Shown: piece by piece, positions 20,660 through 32,234 of the stretch
How positions within the stretch are numbered: position 1 is the first letter of the stretch
Layout: each line of letters starts with the position of its first letter
DNA from: Amaranthus tricolor
Lineage: Eukaryota > Streptophyta > Magnoliopsida > Caryophyllales > Amaranthaceae
Direction of reading: 5' to 3'
Assembly: GCF_026212465.1 (NCBI RefSeq)
Contig: NC_080060.1
Span: forward strand, 14,257,513 to 14,321,512
Length of the DNA: 64,000 bases
Translations under genes and position numbers: made by a program
The notes under the pieces: model-generated
Told to the model about the DNA's origin: nothing
The model's input: only the letters and a program-made list of their open reading frames with translations
Databases searched by the model: none

Positions 20660-23104
20660 GTGGAGTTCTTAGTAAATGAGCTCTCATGTAAAGAAGATGC
20701 ACTTTGTTGATATGAGTAGTCTATCAATCTCTTTTCAAGCTAAATCTAGGGCATTACAGGTGAAAACACAAATACAGAAATTCTCTCTAATCAAACTAAA
20801 TTTAAGGAGTACAGAGGTAATTTTAAAAATCAGAACCAGAACATCCCCAATAAATAACATTGGTAAAGTTTAATTATATAGAAAATCAGTTGCACAAGAG
20901 TAGCAGAAACACCATTTTGAAGTAGGATCTCAACAAACGCAACAACATCAACACCCTGAAAATAACCAATTCCCATGCGTTTCTTCTCTGACCCTTCAAA
21001 CAAATTACACAACTTTTCCCGCTTCTGATTGAGGCTTTACTCTACTCATTGAGACCATTTTATACAAAGGTTAAACATTTTATTCGACTTTGAAATTTGC
21101 TCCAATTTACTGTACAAATCAAACTCAAGCTACGAATTCACATAACCTCTACAACGATGAATTGACCACTAATATGTATAATTCAATTCACAATATCAAA
21201 CCTTAAGATCAAATTTTTTAACTTAACCTTCTCATTCAAAAACACCTCAAATTCTTCCTTAATTTCAAGGGCAACATTACTTTACAAAAAAATGGTGAAT
21301 TTAACCTCAATGAGAAGTATGAGCTTTAAAAGCAAAGCAAAATGAGATTCAAAAGAAAAAAGCTCACTTGATTTCTAGATGTAACAAGATTTTTCACCAT
21401 GAACAAATTTGTATTGCTCCTTTCCTCCAAGCATTCAAGCCTTAGAAGATCTTGACTTAATGTAATTAATTAACAGGTTATCCTTAAAAAAATGACTTTC
21501 TAGATGATAAAAAGTTTTCACTTTTTGATCTCAGAGAGGCATTATTAATGAATCCAAGAGAATGTGTAGGTACAATATATGGAGTACTAATACAATGGTG
21601 TTTCCCAGGAATCAACCTTACACTCGAAGATTAGGAACGGGCGAGGCAGCTTCAAGCCAATCAACATTTTAGTGTATTGACCCAATTGAATTTAATCACT
21701 AAGAATAAATCATCATGTTCACCAGGAAGAGCAACAACATAAGTAGCAGGAGATGAATCAAAAACATTCAAATAAAACCCTTAATTTTGAAACAAATCAC
21801 TACCTAAAAATGCTCGAACAATACTCACAACTTGCAATAAAGGCGAACTATCCTCACAAGCGACTTTCACATCTGGATTTAAGCTTTAACAAAATCATCA
21901 ATATGCAATAACTTTGAGTTGCCTAAGCTTATTCGATTGCTTCTCTTTCGATTTCGAAATTTGACAGGCTTCATCAAGTTGTTTCTCCTGCATTAAAAAC
22001 TTTTATTTCCAATTCTTATCAACTTTCTTCTCTTTTAAATCCAACCAGTGGCGGACCTATGATTTGAAATATGAGATTGTGGGCTTGATAAAAGCGCCTT
22101 GATTCTCATTAACAAGTAAAACATAGCTTGAAAGACAACTATTTAAATAAAGAAAAACGAAGACAAAACTCAATTGGTTACAAGAATTAACAATAGAACA
22201 TTTCTTGATGATTTTTAATTTTATTCATGAATAACAATCAATGCAATCATACACAAATACAAATACAAATTCTAATTCTAAATTAAAATATCATAATTCA
22301 ACGCAAATTAAAAATGAAATTATCATTATTTAAAGCAAATAAAATTGATATTATCCTAATTTAAAGCAAATTAAAATTCTAATTCATGAACAAATAATAC
22401 CTAAATCATACACAAATAAAATGAAATTTTCAGGCTTTGATTTTCTCGACAACATCTTTGGACTTTTAGTTACAAATACATTCAAACAATCCTCTAATTA
22501 TACATACAAATTTTGTGCAATTCAAACAGAATCTGTCTAAGTCAATTTTATATCATTCATGGCCAAGTCAATCCATTACATGGACCACTAGAGTGAACAT
22601 AATACATGGCCATGTCAATTCTTTTCTTTGTATTTTAATACTCAAAGTATTTTTATAACCATCATAGATAAAAGTTCGATCGATTGTTGAAGAAGATAGT
22701 CAAACCCTAAAAGCATTAATCAAACCCTGTTAGACAAAAAACATTTACAGCCTAATTTTTCACCCAAATTGATTGAAATTGATTATTGAAGATAATACTG
22801 AAACCCTAAAAACATTAATTAAGATCCAAAACCCAAACTTAACTTATTAATCATCAAAATGATAGAACAAAAAGATAGAACCAAAACCCTAAAAAACCTA
22901 TGGTTACAATCGAGCTAAAAACACATAATTGTAAAAGTCACTATGTTATACAGAAAAGTAACTATGTCATAAATCTGAAAAATGTTCTTAATTTATCACA
23001 TAATATTCTTTTTTAAATATATTTTTTTTTTCCAGATTGCATAAATTGAGGCCCTACAAATAGCACTCACGCTACGTTGTTGTTTTTGAAGGTTGTACCT
23101 TCAA
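20660..23104. other. AT-rich intergenic sequence
   Basis: No coding sequence, RNA gene or complete repeat is recognised in about 2.4 kb. The short ORFs (20676-20873 on plus, 20830-21012 on minus) show no family features. AGTGGCGGACC at about 22050 resembles the outer end of some plant DNA transposons, but no partner end was found. Confidence 0.4.
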
Positions 23105-23340
23105 AGCATTTCATCTAGGCATTTCTGACTTTTTATTTATTATATGTTTAAATCTAATGTCCATCCATTTTGTAATTTCATCTAGGCATTTCTGATTGAG
23201 TGGACATTCAAAGAATGTGTTGAATACTTTCCTTGAGGCAGCGCAAAGACGGTATGAGTTGTCTGGTGTCACTCCTATATTGTGAAGCTTGTCTTTGGTA
23301 TTAACAATAAAACACATAATAGAAAATCAGACTGATAAAT
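23105..23340 (-). pseudogene. Probable LINE (L1-type) reverse transcriptase C-terminal scrap
   Basis: On the minus strand 23317-23111 reads TKDKLHNIGVTPDNSYRLC followed by FFECPLNQKCLDEITKW. The pattern of a conserved TKDRL-GI..D..C.LC and a later FF.CP matches the zinc-binding domain at the end of plant L1 reverse transcriptases (Pfam zf-RVT), recalled rather than searched. Only about 70 residues remain. A 21-bp word (ATTTCATCTAGGCATTTCTGA) occurs twice, at about 23108 and 23178. Confidence 0.45.
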
Positions 23341-23461
23341 CTGTTTTTTGAAAGAAAGACAATATTCAATCACCTGCAACTCTATTATCGAATTACTAAT
23401 ATGGCACCTCTACGAAGTCTCCCCTGAACCACGCAATAATATAAATTACTTACACTATTGA

Positions 23462-23592
23462 TGTAACACTTGAATTTCCTCCCGTCCTTTACAGTTTTGG
23501 TTTCGTACAAGGGGTCAGAAATTCAGCCCTGAATTTCCGACCCCTTGTACGAAACCAAAATCGTAAGGACGGGAGGAAATTCAGGTGTTACA
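23462..23592. repeat. 131-bp near-perfect palindrome with TGTAACAC ends
   Basis: The left arm starts TGTAACACTTGAATTTCCTCC and the right arm ends GGAGGAAATTCAGGTGTTACA, with only a few mismatches and almost no loop near 23526. The flanks are ATTGA (left) and ACTGA (right), a possible 5-bp duplication with one mismatch. TGTAACACC is a common start of long Ty3 LTRs, so this may be a foldback derivative of an LTR end, or a small MITE. Its transcript would form a long hairpin. Confidence 0.75.
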
Positions 23593-23914
23593 ACTGAGTT
23601 GATAATTATTATGTTGCATGTGAATTTTTACACACTTATCCTATTGCAACTCTCATAATACTCAAACTTAAAATAAATACCAATAATCTTTACCATTTTA
23701 TATATACTCCCCATATTCGACATTAGTTGAATATCTCCCAAATTCAGCTTTAACATTGCTAATCAATTTATCTCTCTATATAAGTTGCTGTTCGTAGTTA
23801 ACTTATTATATATAACAACTTGCTCTTAATTAAAGTAATCGTCCCAATGATTTCATATAATAAAAATATTATACTCAAAATGTCAATTAAAAGTTAAGTA
23901 ATTACTATGCTATG
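23593..23914. other. AT-rich intergenic sequence
   Basis: About 320 bp without a recognisable gene or repeat, between the palindrome and the left LTR of the minus-strand Copia element. Confidence 0.4.
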
Positions 23915-24746
23915 TGAAATAATTGCTTGATTAGAGTCTAAGTATCAAACTTAACCTCTAATGTTACCAAGATCGAAAGGCACGAAGTAACTTTGATGAT
24001 CCAATATAATTCCAATTACTATGACAATGTTTAAAAGAAATTAAACAATGCAAAAGAATACAAAGATTTAAGGAGATTCACCCAATAATGGCTACGTCCT
24101 TCATGGTGTGTAATTATTTGCTTATATTATCACAATTGAGAAATACAACTCTTAAAATGAAGTATTACAAATAATGTAAGAGAATGCAAAGGCTATGTGT
24201 TTTGGGCTTACGGATTTGTATTTGATGTGTTTGGATAAACAAATTAGCTCCCTATTTATAGGGGAGATCACACTAATCAACATTCAATACATTAAAGCTA
24301 TGAATTAATAACACAGCTCCAAGGACTTGAAGAGTCAAAACAGCATCCAAGGAGGTGTCAGAAGGTCCGCTCAACCAAATTAGAGGCTCGCTCGGTCGAG
24401 CAGGCTACAGGAGGCTACTGGTAGGATTTTTTTTGTTCGCTCCACCCACCCAGGAGCTCGCTCGGTCGAGCGGCCTTTAGAGAGCATTCTGAAAGTTTTT
24501 CTCGACTAAACATAGTAGAGCATCTTCAATCAGACCTTCACACTTCTTCATTAAGTCCCATAACTCCCATGGTTAACTCATACTTTATTACCTTCATTAA
24601 TCCATACTTTAATCACCATCATAAATCATAAACATTAAGTCACAACTTAATACACCCATTCAAATCATCCATAGGATTCCATCCCATGAGTCACACATGA
24701 ATGCACACATCAATTGTGCACTAAAGTCACACCATGAATCTCAACA
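23915..24746 (-). repeat. 3' LTR of minus-strand Tork-type element
   Basis: On the minus strand it begins TGTTGAGATTCATGG and ends ATTATTTCA. It is 832 bp and similar to 33331-34117 throughout. The plus-strand sequence CTATTTATAG at about 24252 is a TATAAATAG box read on the minus strand. It carries copies of the self-complementary CTCGGTCGAG motif at 24386-24475. Confidence 0.9.
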
Positions 24747-24760
24747 ATCTCCACCTTTAC
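24747..24760 (-). other. Polypurine tract of minus-strand Tork-type element
   Basis: The minus strand reads AAAGGTGGAGATTG directly before the LTR start. The plus-strand sister element has AAGGTGGAGAT before its 3' LTR at 43231, which supports the assignment. Confidence 0.75.
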
Positions 24761-24861
24761 TTGAGTTCACCCAAGTCAAATCATTCATTAATTCGCTTCA
24801 TCTTACAAGAATATAAACAAGCACAAAATAACATACACACCTCACATGCCCCAAAAGGCAA

Positions 24862-27778
24862 TCAATGCAAGAAAGGAGCTGGACCAACCAAGTCAACAAA
24901 CAAATCAAACTTGTTTGTAGGCAATGGCTTTGTCATCATGTCGATCGAGTTATCTTTAGTATCAATATTCTTCAAAATCACCTTTTTGTGCTCAACTTCA
25001 TCCCGGATGAAATTATACTTGATATCAATGTGTTTGCACCTTTAATGAAATGTATTTTGATTCCTAGCCAAGTGAATTTCACTTTGACTATCACATTGCA
25101 CACTTACCGAACACACCTTGTTGCACATCTCACCAACTAGACCTTTGAGCCGCTTTTCTTCTTTGAATGACTCTGCAACGGCTATGTACTCGGCTTCGGT
25201 TGTTAAAGGGACAACTACATCTTCAAGTGATGATTGCCAACTCACCGTCGAACCACCCAATGTGAACACAAATCCACTTGTGGATTTTCTAGCATCAAGA
25301 TCACCTCCATAGTCCGAATCACAAAATCCGATTAGTTTGCTTGAGTCTTTCCCATACATGAGACAAACATTAGAAGTACATTTTAAATACTTCAATAACC
25401 ACTTAAGTGCCACCCAATGTCCCTTCCCCGGATTAGACATATATCTACTTACCAAACTCATCGCATGAGCTATATCGGGCCTAGAACATACCATGGCATA
25501 CATAACACTACCAACGGCACTTATGTACGAAATTCTTACCATTTTATCTTCTTCCGCCTGTGTTTGTGGACAAAATCTCTTGGACAATTTGAAATAAGAG
25601 GAGATAGGAGTAGACACACCTTTAGCATCTTCCATGGAGAAGCGTTGCACGACTTTCTCAATATACTTCCTTTGCCTAAAGTATTATACACCCTTAGCTC
25701 GATCTCTCAAAATCTCTATCCTAAGAATCTTCTTGGCTTCACCAAGATCCTTCATATCAAATTAACTTGAAAGCAATTCTTTCAAGTTCTCCACCTCAAA
25801 CAAAGAATTACATGCTACTAGCATATCATCAACATACAAGAACAAATATAAAAAACAACCATTTTCATGTTTCTTAAGATAAACACAACTATCATAAGAA
25901 CTTCTAACAGAATCATGTGAAATCATGAAAGAATGGATCCTCTTGTACTATTGCCTTGGCGATTACTTCAACCCCTACATTGATCATTTCAATCTACACA
26001 CATACCCTTCTTTACCGGCGACTTCAAAACCTTTTGATTGCTTCATAAAAAATTCTTCTTCAAGCTTACCATGAAGAAACGCGATTTTCACACCCAATGG
26101 ATGTAACTCCAAATCCTCCATCGCCACCAAAGCTAGTAGTGCCCTTATAGAAGAATGTTTCACAATCAGTGAAAATACCTCAAGAAAATCGACACCCTCA
26201 ATTCGAGAGTATCCCTTTGTTACTACCCTTGTTTTGTAGAAGGGAGCACCACCACTAGAAGGACCCTCCTTCCTCTTGAATATCCACTTGCACCCAACAA
26301 TCTTCTTTTTCTTTGGTGCTTCAACGATATCCCAAGTTTCATTCTTTACAAGTGATTCCATCTCTTGCTTCATGGCTATCAACCATTTGCTTGAGTCTTT
26401 TGAGGCCATAGCCTCCTTGTACTTACTTAGTTCATGCAACCCTTCGACTTTGCTAGTAGTGTTGAGAGCATATACAACATAATCACACTCTTCAATGTAC
26501 CTCCTTGGAGCCACGATCTTCTTAGTTTGCCTTGTTGTGGACAAAGAAGAAGATCTTTGTTGAACATCATCATCATTTTCATCTTCATCAATATTAAGAG
26601 GTTGAACCTCCTCTTGTGCATCAATAGGATCAATTACAACATCATTTACAACATTTTCAATGGGTTTTTCTACACTAGAAACTAACATGCTATTTTCATC
26701 ATATACAATATCTCTAGAGGTGATTATTTTTTTAGACTCATTACACCATACCCTATACCCCTTTACACCCACTCTATATCCCACAAATATGCATTTTCTA
26801 GCCCTAGGTTCTAACTTTCCATTCATTAACATGAATATAAGCCGGACAACAAAAGACCCTAAGACTAAAATAATTTATTGGAGTGTTGTACCGCACTTCT
26901 TGTGGTGATTTGAATTTCAAGGCAGTATGAGGTGAGCAATTTTTCAAGTAGCATGTCATAGCCACCGCTTCGGCCTAAATTTGCTTCCCCAATTTTGTTT
27001 GGTTTAACATACACCGAGCCCTCTCCAACAATGTTTTGTTCATCCTCTCCGCAACAATATTTTGTTGAGGACGCCCAGTACAAGTTCTATCTCTAACATT
27101 GCCTTCAATAGCACAACACTGAAGAAATTTATTATCAAAAAATTCAAGTCCATTGTCGGTCCATAAGGTCTTGATGCTCCTACCGGTCTTTTTCTTAATA
27201 ATTTTCTTCCATTCTAAGAAAACATCAAATACTTAATTTTTATGTTTTATGAAGTAACACGAAACTTTCCTTGAGGAATCATTAACGAAGGTCAACAAGT
27301 AATTACAACCAATAAGTGAGCGCTTTCTTAAAAGCCCCCACAAATCGGAATGAATATAGTCAAGAATTCCTTTAGTGTTGTGTATGGCGGATTTAAAACT
27401 AACTCTTTTGTGTTTCCCATAAACACATTATTTGCAAAATCTAAGGTTCCCGACTTTTTACCATCAAATAAACCTTTTTTAGAAAGTTCACACATACCTT
27501 ATTCTCCCATGTGAACAAGTCTCAAGTGCTAAAGTTTTGATTCTTGATCGAACGTTGTGTTTATGAAAATATTTGCCGAGCCGGAGATAGTTGAACCTTC
27601 AAGAGCATACAAAATCCCATTCATCTTCCCCTTCATCACCATAAGTGACCCTCTAGCAATCTTCATAACTCCACCTTCACAAGTGATCCTACACCCGATC
27701 TTATCGAGAGTACCCAAAGATATGAGATTCTTTTTTAAACCCGAAACATGCCACACATTCGTCAAGGTTCTTACTATC
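24862..27778 (-). pseudogene. Tork-type pol, main part: integrase, reverse transcriptase, RNase H
   Basis: Read on the minus strand from 27778 down. NVWHVSGLKKNLISLGTLDKIG ends the protease linker, then degraded integrase (27765-26900), then RCIF-like VGYRVGVKGYRVWC and the linker before reverse transcriptase (26832-25984: WIFKRKEGPSS, KGYSRIEGVDFLEVFS). The catalytic YVDD is intact at 25825-25836. RNase H is at 25650-25042 (CDSDYGGDL, TTEAEYIAVAES, QCDSQSEIHLARNQNTFH), ending with ADMMTKPLPT and a stop at 24862-24864. Several frameshifts and stops (near 25050, 25680, 25950, 26840, 27060, 27500) make it non-functional. Confidence 0.88.
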
Positions 27779-29388
27779 TGATGTGCTCGTTTAAGAACAC
27801 ATTTATGTCCCCATTATAATGTTGAGTCTCGCTATTTTATATTGGTTTATACATATTCCGCTCGATCTTACCTTGTTCTTGTCTCCGAGGTGTTTAAAGG
27901 TCATTTCAGGTGTTTTTAGAGATTTTGAGGTCAAGTGGCGTGAGTTCGAGGCTTAGACACTATTGTTGAAGATGAGACACGAGTATCGAAGCATTCCCAA
28001 GCACTACAACTTATTCTTGAGGGCCTCGCCAAGCTTGGAAAGCATTACACACTTAAACGAAGCAACAAAGAGCACCCAAAGGTATCATTCGGGCGAATGG
28101 ATTGTGTTTGTTTACTTGGGTCGAGTCTAAACATCTCTAGAAATGCCGAGCAAGAAATATTCGGGCGAACCATCTACCATTCGGATGAATGGTTTGATGA
28201 TTCAGACGAATGGATAAAGAAATGCCAAGATTTGTGCACAAAGTTGCTGAAAACCCCAAACAAAGACCATTTAGGCGAATGGACAAAGCATTCCGGCGAA
28301 TAGCCCTATCCATTCAGTCAAATAGGTCTTACAAACTGTGTGTTATTTTCTTCGCAAGCCGTGCCTCGTAGGTTATTTTAGGGCTTTTGTTCCCTTAGTT
28401 TTTAGGCTATATATAATCAACTTTTATGAATGTAATAGCTATGCCTACTTTGAGAGACTCCCTCTCAAATTAGAACATCAATCTTTATTGCTTTTTCATT
28501 CATTTATGACCTAGTGTAGTTTAAAGCTTTCATTTATTGCTTTCATTTATATTCAAGCCTTGTATCGTTGGAGTTCTCTTGTTCTTTCTTTCAAGCTTTT
28601 GGTTTATATAAGTTTATTTCATCTTTTTTTCTTTCTTTCAATACTTTCATTTAATGCTTTCATTTTCTTTCTTTACATTTTCTTGAGTAGTTACTTTATT
28701 TATTGCTAACTTGTTCATCATTACTTGTTCTTTATTATTTTTGCCATCATTTATTGCTTTCTGCTTGGTTTCTTGTTGGTTTATTTATTTCTTGTTCATT
28801 ATGCTTTCAATCATGCTCTCATTTACTTGCTTTGCCTTAGTTATCTTTAGTATGTGTGAATAGTTCTCTTAGAGGTTGTGGTTTGGTGAAACCCTAGGTT
28901 TGGGTCTTGTTTCTCATGTGTTAGGTTATAGTTGAGTTTGTTGATTGATTGATTGATTTATATTCAATTCGAATCTTATCCTGCGACGCTTTAGAAGACA
29001 TAGGGCGATTATGGGTCGTTCGTGTGGCTTATAAGGTCACAAACGTCTCCTTGCTATCTAGAGTGCCTAATCAATTACTGTTCGATCTCCCTTGACCTAG
29101 CTTTTCATGATTCCTTAGAAGCAGACCTAGGGTGGATCGTTGTCGTCCCCGTTTGTCTCTTTTTGCTTATCTTTATCTTTATATTTCCTTGTTTATTGCT
29201 TTTTGTAGTCTAGTCTACACACCCTTTCACCCTTTAACCTCCCTACGTCAACTCCTTCATCTTGCTTGCCTTATCCTCGTGGTTCGATCCCCAACTTACC
29301 GCTATGCTATTTGTAGTCGTATTAGGGTGTTATAAATATTGTTTGTATAACTTGGTTCTTAGTTAGCAGCGCTAAAAACCGGTTATCA
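27779..29388 (+). repeat. 5' LTR of nested Tat/Athila-like element
   Basis: Begins TGATGTGCTCGTTTAAG and ends CCGGTTATCA (1610 bp). A likely TATA box, CTATATATAATC, is at about 28406. Between 28086 and 28325 at least six variants of the self-complementary ATTCGGGCGAATGG occur. Compared with the other LTR it has an extra stretch of about 430 bp at about 28625-29057, rich in TTTCATTTATTGC-like words. Confidence 0.8.
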
Positions 29389-31038
29389 AAATGGCATATT
29401 GTCGAGGACAAAACATTGTGTTTAGATTTTGTGCTTGATGTAGTTTATTTTTCCTCTTTTAGTTTATTGCTTAATTTTCTTTCCTGTCAGTGCTTACGCT
29501 TGCTTTCTAGTGTTGTTTGCATGCACCATAACACTCGGAGATCACAGCTACAACTCATTGCTTACAATCCCGAAATTCAAAGTGTTACAAGACGATCTCC
29601 ACCTCCCGTTAGATCACAACCACCCATACCCGAATATGATTGAGCCTTTTTGGACTCCTTACGAGTTTCATGCATTTTGAGTGATAGTTAGGGAGTCTAA
29701 GTATTGTGTTTGTTCTCCTCCAGCATAGTCTGCTTTTCCAAGGGCCAAGGATGATAAAACGTTTGTTAGATTTAAGCTACATAGCCAAATTGCCTACCAT
29801 GGATGTTAAACTGACTTTAGGTTAAGCAAAGTTATTGCTTTTACCTTTTCTTTCGTATCCACGCTATTTAAACTCCACATGAGCCAAATATTCCCTATCT
29901 TGACCTAGAGGATAGCTAAGTGATGGTGGGGTTGATGTGTGTTACCTTATGTTGTGGGGTTTTTTGCTAGTATAGCGGTTGTTTGTTTATCATGACTCTA
30001 TTCATTCATATTTTTCTCATATTTTCTCTGTCCCTTTTCCTCTTGTGATTTACATAGTGATTATCATATATATACTTATACATATTCATCGAGTGATGAA
30101 ACCCTTCTTTTGTTCTGCAAAGAAACCCACATGTTTATATATATCCATTTTAGTGAGGAAATCAATACTTGCATTTGGGAAATGAGCTTGAAAACATAAA
30201 TTGTGATTAAATTTAAAATTTTTGATGATGTTTTATGATAGAGTTCATTTGTGCTTTATTTCTGGTTTTTGGGTTAATATCATTATTGGATATGGTGTTT
30301 ATTAGTTTGTAATGAGGTGTTTGTGGTATCTATTATCTTGGATCATTTGCTATCCTCTACTTTAGCGCCACATTCCCAAATGTATCCCACCTTAACCCAA
30401 GCCTACGTTACAACCCTTCACAAACTTGTTCGACTTGGTCTAATTAGTATGTTCTGTGCTGGAGTGTAGATATGACACAATCCTCAAGATTTGCCCCTAT
30501 TAGGTGTTTGATTCCCGACTCATCTTTAGTCAGACGCTTATGAGTGAAACACGAACCATACCCAAACACATGAGCGTTATCGCATATTTCTCACTTATTT
30601 TGAGAAATAACCCAAGGAGCGTAGACTTGTGATCTCTCTATGTAGCGGGTAGCATACCTAGTGATCCCTAGTCCATGGAACTGGTTGTTCTTCTTATTAT
30701 TGCGCTCTAACAAGCGCATTATACTTGCACACCTATGGCTAGGGAGAGTATTGTGCGTACACAGCTTGCGTTGTTTTGTTTTTCGCTCACCTTGTATTGC
30801 ATTTCATTGGATTTGTGGGTCTCCTTCTAAAAACCCTTACGAGACCCTACTCGTCCTCTATGGGAGACCTAGGGGTTTAAAGGTCTTATCGTACGTGCTA
30901 AGTGTGACCGTGATTCCTACGAAAGTGAGTCTTAAGTTTTATTCCTTTTTGTAGTTTAGCTTTGTTCTTGCCTTGTGCTTTCATATTGCCTCGCTAGTTT
31001 ATTTGGAAGAGAATAGCAAAGGTTTGGCTTATGGGAGA
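29389..31038 (+). other. Internal region of nested Tat/Athila-like element
   Basis: About 1.65 kb. The only coding hint is at 29519-29643, where MHHNTRRSQLQLIAYNPEI followed by a Pro-rich stretch looks like the beginning of a Tat/Athila gag before a TGA at 29641. No protease, reverse transcriptase or integrase motif is visible. A purine-rich TTATGGGAGA precedes the second LTR and may be the polypurine tract. Confidence 0.55.
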
Positions 31039-32234
31039 TGATGTGCTTGTTTTAGAGAACATATATGCCCCCATTATAGTGTCGAGTCTTGCTATTTTAT
31101 ATTGGTTTTATACATGTTCCGCTCGATCTTACCTTGTTCTTGTCTATGAGGTGTTTTAAGGTCATTTCAAATGTTTTTGTAGATTTTGAGGTCAAGAGGC
31201 ATGAGTTCGAGGCTTAGACACTATTTTTGAGGATGAGACACAAGTATCGAAGCAGTCCTAAGCACTACAAGTCATTCCTGAGGGCCTCACCAAGCTAGGA
31301 AAGCATTGGACACTTAAACGAAGCGACAAAAAGCACCCAGAGGTACCATTTGGCCGAATAGCCCTCAATTCAGTGAATGGGTTGTGTTTTTCACTTGGGT
31401 CAAGTCTAAACATCTCTAGAAATGGCGAACAAGCAATATTCGGGCAAACCATCTACCATTCGGCTGAATGGTTTGATGATTTGGACGAATGGATGAAGAA
31501 ATGCCACGATTTGTGCACAAAGTTGCTAAAAACCCCGAACAAAGACCATTCGGCGAATGCACAAAGCATTCGGGCGCATGGCCCTATCCATTCGGTCGAA
31601 TGGGTCTTAAAAACTGTGCGTGTTATTTTATTCGCAAGCCGTGTCTCGTGGGTTATTTTAGGGCTTTTGTTCCCTTTGTTCTTAGGCTATATATACTCAA
31701 CTTTTCTGAATGTAATAGCTATGTCTACTTTGAGGGACTCCCTCTCAACTTAAAACATCAATCTTTATAGCTTTCTCTTTCATTTATGCCCTAGTCTAGT
31801 CTAAGGCTTTCATTTATTGCTTTCATTTATATTTAAGCTTTGTATCTTTGGATTTCTCTTGTTCTTTATTTCAAGCTTTTGGTTTAGGTAAGTTTATTTC
31901 ATCTAGAATGTCTCGATCGATTACCGTTCGATCTCCCTTGACCTAGCTTTCTATGAGTTCTTAGAAGCCGACCTAGAGTGGATCCTTGCCATCCCCATTT
32001 GTCTCTTATAGCTTATTGCTATCTTTATATTTATTTGTTTATTTCTTTTTTTAGTCTAGTCTATACACTTTTTCGCCCTTTAACATCCTTACGTCAGGTC
32101 CTTCGTCTTGGTTGCCTTGTCCTCGTGCTTCGATCCCCGACTTACCGCTACGCTATTTGTAGTCGTATTAGGGTGTTATAAATATTGTTTGTATAACTTG
32201 GCTCTTAGTTAACGACGCTAAAAACCGATGATCA
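31039..32234 (+). repeat. 3' LTR of nested Tat/Athila-like element
   Basis: Begins TGATGTGCTTGTTTTAGAG and ends AACCGATGATCA. It is similar to 27779-29388 but about 430 bp shorter through one internal deletion near 31905. A TATA box (CTATATATACTC) is at about 31688, and the ATTCGG-N-CGAATGG motif array lies at 31348-31615. Confidence 0.8.

Larger units (their letters stand above)
27779..32234 (+). mobile_element. Ty3 Tat/Athila-like LTR element lacking most coding sequence, nested
   Basis: Direct LTRs at 27779-29388 and 31039-32234 flank only about 1.65 kb. The flanks CTATC (left) and CCATC (right) are a 5-bp duplication with one mismatch, and removing the element rejoins the protease region of the minus-strand Copia. 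The LTR end CTAAAAACCGGTTATCA is typical of Tat/Athila-type elements as I recall them. The sequence after it (AAATGGCATATTGTCGAGGA) looks like a mutated primer site of the TTGGCGCC type. There is no pol, so it would need enzymes supplied in trans. Confidence 0.78.
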
